59,594 bases of DNA from Actinomycetota bacterium (GCA_030682655.1 JAUXNU010000174.1:1-59594), one strand, 5' to 3'. Shown: positions 52,625-59,594, counted from the stretch's first letter. The notes: generated by a model from the letters alone, not told the origin. Numbers and translations are program-made.

Positions 52625-53983
52625 ATGTCTCGGCGCGCGGACTACGGCGGCGGCGCCCACGCCGCGCAGGGTGGTTGCGTCGACCGCGTGGCCGCAGACT
52701 CACCGGCCGATCGGGCAAGCATTCAGCCCGATGACGTGCTCCTCGCAGTTGACGGCACGCCCATCACCGACATCATCGAGTGGCAGTGGCTCACCGACGG
52801 CCCGGCCGTCCGCGTGACACTTGAGCGAGCGGGCGCAGGCCGCATCGACACGGCCCTCTCGCGCGCCGCCGCCGCTCCGTGGGGTATCCACTTCGCCGAG
52901 GAGATCTTCGACGCCGTCCGCACGTGCGACAACCGGTGCGAGTTCTGCTTCATGACACAGCTTCCAGGCGGGCTGCGACCCGCCCTCTACGTTCGCGACG
53001 ACGACTACCGCCTGTCGTTCCTGCACGGCAACTTCATCACGCTCACGAACCTCACCGACGCAGACGTCGAGCGCATTGCCGGGCAGCACCTGTCGCCGCT
53101 GTACGTGTCGCTCCACGCGATCGGCGCTGGCGTGCGTGCGCGGCTTATGGGTGCGCGCAGCGACAGCGCGCTAGCGCGCTTCGACGAGCTGCTCGATGCC
53201 GGAATCGACCTGCACGTGCAGATCGTGCTCGTTCCCGACGTCAACGACGGCGAGATTCTGGAGCAGACCCTCACGTGGCTTGCCGAGCGCGAGGGCGTGG
53301 CCTCGGTGGGCGTGGTACCACTTGGCTACACGCGCCACCAGACCCGCTACACGGAGTCATTCGAAAGCGCGTCGGCCGCTGCCGCCGTGATCGAGCAGAT
53401 CGAGCGCTGGCAGGCGGCTTTCCGCAAGCGAGACGGCGTGGGCCACGTGTACGCAGCCGACGAGTTCTTCTTGAACGCAGGACACACGTTGCCCGCGTGG
53501 GAGGTCTACGACGAGTTCCCGCAGTACGAGAACGGCATCGGTCTGGCACGAGCGTTCGTCGACGAGTTCGCGGAGGCCGCCGCTGCTGCATCCTGCGCGC
53601 AGCCCGACCTCGCCGGCACCCGGATCCTCACCGGCGAGCTTGCCGCGCCTCTTCTGCGCGACGCCGTCGCCTCGCTGGGCGAACCTGTCGCCGATGTCAT
53701 CGTGATCGAGGTGCGAAACGACTTCTTCGGCGGGAACGTCAGTGTGGCCGGGCTGCTCGCAGCGTCCGACATCGTTGCGGCGATTCGTGCAGACGCCACC
53801 GGCGGCAGAGCCTACCTGCTACCCGACGTGATCTTCAACGCGGATGGTCTCACGCTCGACGACGTCACTCTGGACGACCTCATACAGGACTCCGGCGCGA
53901 ACATATGCGTGGTATCCTGTGACGCTGCGGGACTGGCCGGGGTTCTCCTTGGCAGTCCAAAGCCTGAACACGAAACCCGGTGA
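52625..53983 (+). CDS. DUF512 / radical-SAM-like protein with PDZ domain
   Basis: ATG 52625 lies 2 bp after ispH; 452 residues. An N-terminal PDZ-like region (GGCVDRVAADSPADRASIQP, DDVLLAVDGTPITDI) is followed by a radical-SAM-type cluster motif, RTCDNRCEFCFMTQLPGGLR (Cys-x3-Cys-x2-Cys), and LSFLHGNFITLTNLTDADVE. The C-terminal DUF512 part has YAADEFFLNAGHTLPAWEVY and DEFPQYENGIGLARAFVDEF, LTGELAAPLL and LLPDVIFN. The protein is conserved next to der in many anaerobes; its reaction is not known to me. Confidence 0.9.
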   Translation: MSRRADYGGGAHAAQGGCVDRVAADSPADRASIQPDDVLLAVDGTPITDIIEWQWLTDGPAVRVTLERAGAGRIDTALSRAAAAPWGIHFAEEIFDAVRTCDNRCEFCFMTQLPGGLRPALYVRDDDYRLSFLHGNFITLTNLTDADVERIAGQHLSPLYVSLHAIGAGVRARLMGARSDSALARFDELLDAGIDLHVQIVLVPDVNDGEILEQTLTWLAEREGVASVGVVPLGYTRHQTRYTESFESASAAAAVIEQIERWQAAFRKRDGVGHVYAADEFFLNAGHTLPAWEVYDEFPQYENGIGLARAFVDEFAEAAAAASCAQPDLAGTRILTGELAAPLLRDAVASLGEPVADVIVIEVRNDFFGGNVSVAGLLAASDIVAAIRADATGGRAYLLPDVIFNADGLTLDDVTLDDLIQDSGANICVVSCDAAGLAGVLLGSPKPEHETR

Positions 53984-53990
53984 CACCCCC

Positions 53991-55298
53991 ATGGCCCTTC
54001 CTATAGTCGCTGTCGTTGGCCGACCGAATGTCGGCAAGTCGACGCTTGTGAACCGCCTTGTACAGGGCTCAGATGCCATCGTGCATGAGGAGCGTGGCGT
54101 GACGCGCGATCGCAGCTACCACCGTTCGGACTGGAACGGTCGCGATTTCATGCTCATCGACACCGGCGGGATCGAGACCGGCAAGGACGATCCGTTCTCC
54201 GAGTCCATCACCGCCCAGGCGATGGTAGCGGCCGAGGAAGCGGACGTCGTGATCGTCCTTGTGGACGGCAAGACAGGTGTGATGGCCGCCGATGAAGAGG
54301 TCGCGCGCAAGCTCAAGCGCGCGAAGAAGCCGATCTTCCTCGTGGTCAACAAGATGGACACGCCCAATGACGATACCGCCGCACACGAGTTCTGGGCGCT
54401 AGGGATCGGCGAGCCGTGGCCGGTGTCGGCAACACACGGCCACGGGACGGGCGATCTGCTTGACGCGGTCGTTGCCGCACTTCCGGAGACGGAGCCGCAC
54501 GTCGAGTCCGACGCGATCGACGTCGCGATCATCGGTCGCCCGAATGCCGGGAAGTCCTCGCTGCTCAACCGCCTCGTTGGGACTGAACGCGCGATCGTAA
54601 GTGACGTCGCGGGCACGACTCGCGACGCCCTGGACGTTCTCGTGGAGACCGATGGACGCGCGTACCGGTTCGTGGACACTGCGGGACTCCGCCGCAAATC
54701 GCTGATCGAGGAGGACGTCGAGTACTACGGGTTCGTGCGCGCCATGCGCGCTATCGATCGTGCAGACGTTGCGCTGCTCATGGTTGACTGCACGGTCGGG
54801 GTGACCGACCAGGACCAGCGCATCGCGCGATTCGCCGAGGAGCGCGGCTGCGGGCTCATCGTGATCTTGAACAAGTGGGACACCGTTGGTAGCGTCGAGG
54901 AACGCGACGACCTGGCGGACCAGGTCGAGACACGACTCGGCTTCGTCGGCTATGCGCCAATGCTTCGACTCAGCGCACTTACCGGTTCCAAGGTCCCGCG
55001 CGTCTACCAGGCCATCGAGAAGGTGTACGCGAACTACACCTGCGAGCTCACGACGAGTGCACTGAACAGGGTCCTTACCGAGATGCGCGACTTTGGCCAC
55101 ACCGTGAACAAGGGGGGCAAGACACTGCGTGTGCACTATGTGACCCAGACGCGCACATCGCCGCCCGGATTCACCTTCTTTGCCAATCATCCGAGACTCG
55201 CGGATGATAACTTCAAGCGGTACGTTGAGAACAGACTTCGTGCGGCCTTCGACCTGACCGGCACACCGGTGATACTCAAGTTCCGTCAGAAGGACTAG
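53991..55298 (+). CDS. der: Ribosome-associated GTPase Der (EngA)
   Basis: ATG 53991 gives 435 residues with two G domains and a KH-like C-terminus. G domain 1: VVGRPNVGKSTLVNRL, DTGGIE, VVNKMD. G domain 2: IIGRPNAGKSSLLNRLVG, DVAGTTRD, DTAGLRRKS, ILNKWD. The C-terminal KH domain holds LRVHYVTQTRTSPPGFTFFA. It acts in 50S ribosome assembly. The upstream CGAAACCCGGTGACACCCCC has no strong Shine-Dalgarno. Confidence 0.95.
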   Translation: MALPIVAVVGRPNVGKSTLVNRLVQGSDAIVHEERGVTRDRSYHRSDWNGRDFMLIDTGGIETGKDDPFSESITAQAMVAAEEADVVIVLVDGKTGVMAADEEVARKLKRAKKPIFLVVNKMDTPNDDTAAHEFWALGIGEPWPVSATHGHGTGDLLDAVVAALPETEPHVESDAIDVAIIGRPNAGKSSLLNRLVGTERAIVSDVAGTTRDALDVLVETDGRAYRFVDTAGLRRKSLIEEDVEYYGFVRAMRAIDRADVALLMVDCTVGVTDQDQRIARFAEERGCGLIVILNKWDTVGSVEERDDLADQVETRLGFVGYAPMLRLSALTGSKVPRVYQAIEKVYANYTCELTTSALNRVLTEMRDFGHTVNKGGKTLRVHYVTQTRTSPPGFTFFANHPRLADDNFKRYVENRLRAAFDLTGTPVILKFRQKD

Positions 55299-55300
55299 CG

Positions 55301-55960
55301 ATGATCGGACTGGTACTCCGATTCTGGGCGGCGTATGTCTTGGCCTACCTCCTCGGCGCGATTCCGTTCGCCCTGATTGTGGGCAAGGTCTTCTACAAGA
55401 CCGACCTGCGGGAACACGGGTCCGGGAACCTCGGTGGAACCAACGTCTACCGGGTGCTCGGGTGGAAGGCGGGCCTGGCGGTCGTGGTCCTCGATATCGC
55501 CAAGGGCGCTGCGGCCGTCGCCATCGCGATGTTGCTGCATCCGACGCACATGGGCGCGATGGTCCACGATTGGGTGTTGATCGGTGCGATGATCGCGGCG
55601 GTCCTCGGGCACTCGTACTCGCCCTACATCAAGTTCCGAGGCGGGAAGGGTGTCGCAGCTGCGGCCGGCGGACTGCTGGTGATCGAGCCGCTCGCGCTGC
55701 TGATCCTTCTCCTCGTGTTCGCCGGCGTGATCGCCGCTTCACGGATGGTCTCGCTTGCTTCGATCGTTGTTGCCGCTGCGTATCCCGCGCTCACGATCGC
55801 CCTCTACGGCGACCGGACCGCCCTCGTGGCGATGTCCTTCTTCGCGGCCGCGATCGTTCTATGGCGCCATCGGGGTAACATGGTACGTATCTGGCGACGC
55901 GAGGAAGCCAAGATCAGCTACAGGCGGCGGGAGACACCTGCCACGGAGGACAGGGGCTAG
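55301..55960 (+). CDS. plsY: Acyl-phosphate glycerol-3-phosphate acyltransferase
   Basis: This 219-residue membrane enzyme starts ATG 55301, 2 bp after der. It has the PlsY signatures YLLGAIPFALIVGKV, LREHGSGNLGGTNVYRVLGW (motif 1) and GHSYSPYIKFRGGKGVAAAA (motif 2), then a third near WRHRGNMVRIWRREE. It makes lysophosphatidic acid, the substrate of PlsC encoded nearby. The C-terminus is longer and basic. Confidence 0.95.
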   Translation: MIGLVLRFWAAYVLAYLLGAIPFALIVGKVFYKTDLREHGSGNLGGTNVYRVLGWKAGLAVVVLDIAKGAAAVAIAMLLHPTHMGAMVHDWVLIGAMIAAVLGHSYSPYIKFRGGKGVAAAAGGLLVIEPLALLILLLVFAGVIAASRMVSLASIVVAAAYPALTIALYGDRTALVAMSFFAAAIVLWRHRGNMVRIWRREEAKISYRRRETPATEDRG

Positions 55961-55961
55961 G

Positions 55962-56978
55962 GTGCGCATCTCGGTCATCGGTGCGGGTTCGTGGGGAACG
56001 GGAGTGTCGTGGCTCCTTGGCAACAAGGGTCATGCGGTGCGGCTGTGGTCGCGCGAACCCGAGATCGCCGAGGGAATCAACGCCGAACACCACAACCCGA
56101 TCTACCTGCCCGACGTCGTGCTTCCGGACACGACGTTTGCCACCCCCGACATCGAAGAGGCGCTTCGCGGCGCGGAGGCCGTTGTCATGGTGACGCCGAG
56201 CATGGGCGTACGCTCCACAGCCGAGGCGATGCGGCCGTACCTGCCGAGCGACACGCCCGCCGTCATCCTCTCCAAAGGTCTCGAGAACGGTACCTTCATG
56301 CTCATGACCGAGGTGCTTGCCGACGTCCTTGGCAACGAGAAGCGCCTTGCGGGTCTTTCCGGACCCAACCACGCCGAGGAAGTCAGCCGAGGGATCCCGT
56401 CGGCGACGGTCGTGGCGGCGTATGAGGAGAGCATCGGCCAGCTGTTCCAGGACATCTTCATGGCTCCGACGTTTCGCGTGTACACGAACCCGGACGTGGT
56501 CGGCGTCGAGCTCTGCGGCGCGTCCAAGAACGTGATCGCGGTGGCCGCAGGCATGTCCGACGGCCTTGGCTACGGCGACAACACCAAGGCGACACTCATG
56601 ACGCGCGGTCTTGCGGAGATGGCGCGGCTGGGCGAGCGGCTGGGCGCGAAGTCGCTCACATACATGGGGCTTGCGGGCGTGGGCGACCTGATCGCCACCT
56701 GCACCTCCCAGCACAGTCGCAACCGAGGACTCGGCGAGCACGTGGCCCGCGGCGGCACCGTCGCCAGCTACGAAGCCGAGACGCACATGGTCGCCGAAGG
56801 TGCCGTGGCCTGTATCTCGATCAAGGCGCTTGGCGAGCGCGAGGGCGTGGAGCTTCCTATCACCGAGCAGGTGCACTCGATACTTCACGAGGGCGGGCGG
56901 CTGGCAGATGCCGGCGACGCGCTCATGGGCCGCGAAGCGCGCGACGAGCAGCACGGCATGGGACTCGTGGAGGACTAG
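55962..56978 (+). CDS. gpsA: Glycerol-3-phosphate dehydrogenase (NAD(P)+)
   Basis: GTG 55962 gives 338 residues starting with the Rossmann motif ISVIGAGSWGTGVSWLL. LSKGLENGTFMLMTEVL, LSGPNHAEEVSRGIPSATVV, CGASKNVIAVAAGMSDGLGYGDNTKA (with the catalytic lysine region) and MGLAGVGDLIATCTSQHSRN fit the family. It supplies glycerol-3-phosphate to PlsY. It is the last gene of the der-plsY-gpsA group. Confidence 0.95.
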   Translation: MRISVIGAGSWGTGVSWLLGNKGHAVRLWSREPEIAEGINAEHHNPIYLPDVVLPDTTFATPDIEEALRGAEAVVMVTPSMGVRSTAEAMRPYLPSDTPAVILSKGLENGTFMLMTEVLADVLGNEKRLAGLSGPNHAEEVSRGIPSATVVAAYEESIGQLFQDIFMAPTFRVYTNPDVVGVELCGASKNVIAVAAGMSDGLGYGDNTKATLMTRGLAEMARLGERLGAKSLTYMGLAGVGDLIATCTSQHSRNRGLGEHVARGGTVASYEAETHMVAEGAVACISIKALGEREGVELPITEQVHSILHEGGRLADAGDALMGREARDEQHGMGLVED

Positions 56979-57000
56979 GGGCGGCGCAGGTTGACGAGTC

Positions 57001-57028
57001 CGCTATGTATACCACAGTATACATAGCG
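57001..57028. promoter_or_regulatory. 28-bp palindromic operator abutting the MNT start codon
   Basis: Perfect 12-bp arms CGCTATGTATAC (57001-57012) and GTATACATAGCG (57017-57028) surround CACA. The last G is the first base of the GTG start. TTGACG at 56991-56996 fits a -35, and the -10 would fall inside the palindrome (CAGTAT or TATACA at 57015-57023), giving a leaderless mRNA that starts at or near the GTG. Binding here would block the promoter entirely, which fits autoregulation by the encoded winged-helix protein. Confidence 0.75.
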
Positions 57029-57648
57029 TGAACGCCGACACTGACATCATCGATTCGTTGTTCGGGGGTCCTGGGCGCAACGCCGTGCTGCGGTTGCTCG
57101 CGCGTAGCGAAGAACCACTCAGTGGCAGGCAGATCGCACAAGCCACAGGACTCAGCCCCGGCGGAGCGGCCCGTGCACTAGATCACCTCTTCGAACTTGG
57201 TGTGATCGTGCGCGTAGCGGCTGGACGAGCGGTGCTCAATTCCCTCGACCGCGAGCACGAAATCGTGCGGACGTTGGTGCTGCCAGCTCTCGAAGCCGAG
57301 GACCGAATCGCGGCCGCCAGGGCTGCCAGGCCGTCGTCCGACGTGCCACCCGAGATCATCGAGTGCCTTGTGTCCGGTTTTGACCCGCTGCAGATCATCC
57401 TGTTCGGTTCTCGTGCGACCGGAGAGGGAGATGAGTCCAGCGACTTCGACCTGCTCGTGGTTCTGCCTGAGGTGACCGACAAGCACGCGACTATGGTTGC
57501 GATGCTACTGGCCCTGGGTCATTTCGCAGTGCCGGTCGATGCGGTTCCCACCGACCCCGCCGAGATCGCGAGTCGCGGTCACGTTTCTGGCACTGTGCTG
57601 GCGACCGCTCTGGAGTCGGGGAAGGTCGTCTATGAGCGAGTCGCGTGA
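57028..57648 (+). CDS. MNT-type nucleotidyltransferase antitoxin with N-terminal winged helix
   Basis: This 206-residue protein starts at GTG 57028; an in-frame stop at 56992 rules out an earlier start. Residues 10-85 form a winged helix-turn-helix (NAVLRLLARSEEPLSGRQIA then GLSPGGAARALDHLFELGVI). Residues about 110-206 are a minimal nucleotidyltransferase: LFGSRATGEGDESSDFDLLV, with GS and DxD catalytic residues intact. Together with the HEPN gene that overlaps it by 17 bp, it forms an MntA/HepT-type module in which the MNT protein adenylylates and neutralises the HEPN RNase. The fused DNA-binding domain and the operator at its start codon suggest that it represses its own operon. Confidence 0.85.
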   Translation: MNADTDIIDSLFGGPGRNAVLRLLARSEEPLSGRQIAQATGLSPGGAARALDHLFELGVIVRVAAGRAVLNSLDREHEIVRTLVLPALEAEDRIAAARAARPSSDVPPEIIECLVSGFDPLQIILFGSRATGEGDESSDFDLLVVLPEVTDKHATMVAMLLALGHFAVPVDAVPTDPAEIASRGHVSGTVLATALESGKVVYERVA

Positions 57649-58030
57649 CGGACGATCCGACCCGGCCGAGTGGCTGAGGTTCGCCGAGGAGGATCTCGGT
57701 CTAGCGACTCGCGTCTCCAAGGATTCGAGCGTTTCCCCTCGCGCCGCCTGCTGGCACGCCCAGCAGGCGGCCGAGAAGGCACTCAAGGCAGCACTCCTGG
57801 AGCAGGGTTCGACATTCCCTCGAACTCACAACCTTCTTGCGTTACGTGCGCTTCTGAATGCCGAGCGGGCGGAGCAGCTGCGCCCTGAGGATCTCGCGGA
57901 GCTCACCGCATGGGCCGTCGAGGCCAGGTATCCCGGTGATTGGGACGAACCCGATCGTGAGGCGGCCGTGGCCGCTGCGCGCATGGCCGCCGATATCGTT
58001 GCAGCAGCCACCGATTGGATTGGCGTCTGA
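57632..58030 (+). CDS. HEPN-domain toxin (HepT-like)
   Basis: ATG 57632 with GAAGG six bases upstream gives 132 residues. The all-helical HEPN fold shows EWLRFAEEDLGLATRV, SPRAACWHAQQAAEKALKAA and FPRTHNLLALRALL, where the usual active RxxxxH-type pair may be represented by Arg-Thr-His, and WAVEARYPGDWDEPDREAA, a segment frequent in HEPN partners of MNT proteins. It overlaps the MNT gene by 17 bp. By family precedent it is a ribonuclease toxin. The exact RX4-6H motif is not obvious, so it could be a non-RNase HEPN partner. Confidence 0.8.
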   Translation: MSESRDGRSDPAEWLRFAEEDLGLATRVSKDSSVSPRAACWHAQQAAEKALKAALLEQGSTFPRTHNLLALRALLNAERAEQLRPEDLAELTAWAVEARYPGDWDEPDREAAVAAARMAADIVAAATDWIGV

Positions 58031-58174
58031 CTGCAGCGCCGGGCTTCTTGGCATGTTGTCACCGCACCCCGTGTGCCCGCTGCTGCTCGATTCGACCGCC
58101 CGACAGCGCCCACACCTGCCCACTTTGCGCTACCCTGTCGGTGGGGGAACCACCTCGAACGCAGGGGAGTGCGC

Positions 58175-58846
58175 ATGTCGGACCGCATCCTGATGGCCCC
58201 GTCGATACTGTCGGCGGACTTCACGCGACTGGGCGAGGACGTGACCCGGATCGCCGAAGGTGGCGCCGACTTCATCCACGTGGACGTCATGGACGGCCAC
58301 TTCGTACCGAATCTCACCATCGGGCCTCCCATCGTCAAGGCCCTCAAGCGCGTCACCGACGTCCCGCTCGATGTCCACCTCATGATCGACAACGCCGAGT
58401 CCACCGTTGACTGGTACCTGGAAGCCGGTGCCGACTGGGTGACCGTGCACGCCGAGGCCTGCGCCCACCTTCACCGCGTGATCCAGAAGATCCAAACAGC
58501 GGGAGCCAAGGCAGGCGTTTCTCTCAATCCCGCAACGCCGGTGAACGCGCTTCGCGACATCATCGGCGAGGTCGATATGGTGCTGCTGATGAGCGTGAAC
58601 CCGGGCTTTGGGGGCCAGAAGTTCATCCCGCGCACGGTGCAGAGGCTCAACCGTCTCGCTAAGCTCTGCGCCAAGGAGAGTGCGTCGCCACTGATTCAGG
58701 TCGATGGGGGAATCGACGTGACGACCGCTCCGCTCGTGGCCGAGGCCGGTGCACGGTGTCTGGTAGCCGGGAGCGCGGTCTTCTGGGCCGAGGACCCGGT
58801 GGCCGCGATGGCCGCGATCCGAGCGGCAGGGGAGAGCGGGTTGTAG
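58175..58846 (+). CDS. rpe: Ribulose-phosphate 3-epimerase
   Basis: ATG 58175 with AGGGGAG upstream gives 223 residues. The TIM barrel shows ILMAPSILSADFTRLGEDV, FIHVDVMDGHFVPNLTIGPP with metal His/Asp, DVHLMI, VNPGFGGQKFIP and IQVDGGIDVTTAP. It serves the pentose phosphate pathway. TACCCT at 58131 is a weak -10 candidate. The frame is open further upstream, but no ribosome site supports a longer form. Confidence 0.95.
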   Translation: MSDRILMAPSILSADFTRLGEDVTRIAEGGADFIHVDVMDGHFVPNLTIGPPIVKALKRVTDVPLDVHLMIDNAESTVDWYLEAGADWVTVHAEACAHLHRVIQKIQTAGAKAGVSLNPATPVNALRDIIGEVDMVLLMSVNPGFGGQKFIPRTVQRLNRLAKLCAKESASPLIQVDGGIDVTTAPLVAEAGARCLVAGSAVFWAEDPVAAMAAIRAAGESGL

Positions 58847-58866
58847 GGCGAGCGGGTCGGGTTACG

Positions 58867-58970
58867 CGGACTGCGTAAGAATCGAGTGCAGGCCCTGGAG
58901 CTGGGGTGCTTCTGTGAAAGCGCAGGATTACACTGCGAATTGAGCTGCACACGCTTGCTTACGCAGTCTG
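58867..58970. other. Nested inverted-repeat (structured) element
   Basis: A perfect 11-bp inverted repeat, GACTGCGTAAG (58869-58879) and CTTACGCAGTC (58958-58968), encloses a second helix, CGAGTGCAG (58883-58891) with CTGCACACG (58945-58953, 8 of 9 pairs). Inside lies GTGCTT with AAGCGC (58906-58911 with 58918-58923). The whole folds as one long arm of about 104 nt between rpe and the following small gene. It could be a structured RNA leader or a small mobile-element remnant. No transposase and no target duplication are seen. Confidence 0.55.
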
Positions 58971-58981
58971 GTCAATCAAGT

Positions 58982-58990
58982 GTTAGGCCT
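58982..58990. repeat. Left arm of a 9-bp inverted repeat flanking the small membrane-protein gene
   Basis: GTTAGGCCT here matches AGGCCTAAC at 59405-59413 on the other side of the gene at 59009-59392. GTTAGGC and GCCTAAC also fit the GTTRRRY and RYYYAAC core sites of integron attC sites (see findings). Confidence 0.4.
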
Positions 58991-59008
58991 ACGAGGGGGA
59001 GGGTGATC

Positions 59009-59392
59009 GTGAGCCGAGGCACTGGCATCTTGTGGATTGCCGCAGGACTCCTCGCGGTCGTGTTGATAGGTCTGCTGATGGGTCCCATGGAGATGTTCTT
59101 CGGGATGCTGGTCGTGATCTTGGCGGGTGTGGTCCCCTTCTGCCTCGGAGTCGTTGCGCAGCTACTCATGAAGCGAGTCGATCTTCCGGCCTATGCGCCC
59201 TGGTTGCTCGGCATCGGAATGGGCATTCTTCGATTCCTGGCACCGCAGTTCGGCGGCCTCAAGCTCCTCGATAGTGAAGTCGCGAGCGCCGTGTTGACCG
59301 TCGTCTTGTCGGCGGGCTTCGCGGAGTACGGTGCCGCGCTGGCGCGAGCGATCAGACGCAGGCGTGTCGAGCGCGCCGGAGCTGCAGTATGA
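59009..59392 (+). CDS. Small integral membrane protein of unknown function
   Basis: GTG 59009 follows GGGGGAGG and gives 127 residues; GTG 59003 is an alternative. Hydrophobic segments are visible at ILWIAAGLLAVVLIGLLMG, FFGMLVVILAGVVPFCLGVV, YAPWLLGIGMGILRFLA and ASAVLTVVLSAGFAEYGAAL. It ends in a basic tail, ARAIRRRRVERAGAAV. I do not recognise a family. It starts 20 bp after GTTAGGC and ends 14 bp before GCCTAAC, with the nested inverted repeat upstream. Confidence 0.65.
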   Translation: MSRGTGILWIAAGLLAVVLIGLLMGPMEMFFGMLVVILAGVVPFCLGVVAQLLMKRVDLPAYAPWLLGIGMGILRFLAPQFGGLKLLDSEVASAVLTVVLSAGFAEYGAALARAIRRRRVERAGAAV

Positions 59393-59594
59393 CGACTGCG
59401 AGCGAGGCCTAACCCCGGCATCGAGCGGGCGGCGCGAGATAGAATCAACATGGACGGCGAAACCCGCCGCTCATGCCGTAACACGTTGATATGAGATGGC
59501 CAGTCAACCTCGTAGGTCTCATGGTGGTCTTCGCCCTTGAGTAGATGCAAGCGGGCGGGCACATGGGAACGGCGATCGACCATGCTGATATCCG
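59393..59594. other. Terminal region with imperfect inverted repeat, no clear gene
   Basis: After AGGCCTAAC (59405-59413), GGCATCGAGCGG (59417-59428) can pair with CCGCTCATGCC (about 59467-59477) with one bulged base, so the region can fold into a hairpin. A TAGAAT at 59440 is a possible -10. The minus-strand frame across 59191-59583 looks like a shadow of the membrane-protein gene. The window ends before any feature can be completed. Confidence 0.35.

Noticed and set aside
51092-52718. Overlapping plus and minus frames of over 470 codons across plsC-ispH
   Set aside because: They are Arg/Gly- or His/Gly-rich shadow frames; plsC and ispH are complete on the plus strand.
59191-59583. 130-codon minus-strand frame at the window end
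   Set aside because: Two thirds lie opposite the membrane-protein gene and are Ser/Arg/Pro-rich; no ribosome site or motif.

Overview
This is a 59.6 kb, high-GC, gene-dense segment with many GTG starts, frequent 1-17 bp gene overlaps and an actinobacterial style of gene order. The gene content (a complex I operon without nuoEFG, a DHH-CBS-poly(A) polymerase fusion, a DUF512 radical-SAM protein next to der, and a corrinoid-salvage block) fits an anaerobic actinobacterium, most likely of the class Coriobacteriia. That placement is inferred from gene content and style, not from a phylogenetic test. The window starts inside a gene, so it is a fragment of a larger chromosome.

Layout. (1) 1-15317: cell-surface polysaccharide locus. 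It holds four family-4 glycosyltransferases (one cut by the window edge, one frameshifted), a very large secreted protein made of an NHL propeller, Ig-like repeats and five WTGTKN modules (split by a frameshift at about 9245), a WecG/TagA-type glycosyltransferase, an undecaprenyl-phosphate sugar-1-phosphate transferase, a UDP-GlcNAc 2-epimerase and a GalE-like epimerase. These give a coherent pathway: the priming transferase loads the lipid carrier, the 2-epimerase supplies UDP-ManNAc for the TagA-type enzyme, GalE supplies UDP-Gal, and the GT4 enzymes extend the chain. (2) 15343-19499: tRNA-Val(CAC), a small unknown gene, a disulfide oxidoreductase and an ABC-F ATPase. (3) 19573-30859: a complex I operon nuoABCDH-[fusion]-JKLMN behind a clear promoter and a perfect 19-bp palindrome. 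The nuoI position holds a NuoI protein split by a GltD/NfnB-type FAD-NAD(P) oxidoreductase, and nuoE, nuoF and nuoG are absent. (4) 30896-33450: a FlgM-like small protein behind its own promoter and attenuator-like hairpin, a small membrane protein and a PilB/GspE ATPase with an MshEN-type N-terminus. (5) 33451-42518: nucleoside salvage (deoB, deoA/pdp), the DHH-CBS-PAP fusion, an M50 protease, trpS, scpA, scpB and an Rlu pseudouridine synthase. (6) 42518-45610: cobUTS plus a phosphatase, for corrinoid nucleotide-loop assembly. (7) 45720-50355: hisC, aroF, tyrA and aroA, for aromatic amino acids and histidine. (8) 50470-56978: cmk, plsC, ispH, DUF512, der, plsY and gpsA. (9) 57001-58030: a HEPN/MNT toxin-antitoxin pair under a 28-bp palindrome. 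(10) 58175-59594: rpe, a structured inverted-repeat element, and a small membrane-protein gene flanked by a 9-bp inverted repeat.

Most interesting points: the NuoI-GltD fusion, which looks like a replacement input module for complex I; the HEPN/MNT pair whose operator abuts the start codon; the nested inverted-repeat element at 58867-58970; single-base frameshifts confined to the surface locus; and a strongly over-represented octamer TCCTTGGC across the housekeeping part. No CRISPR array, transposase or rRNA gene was seen.
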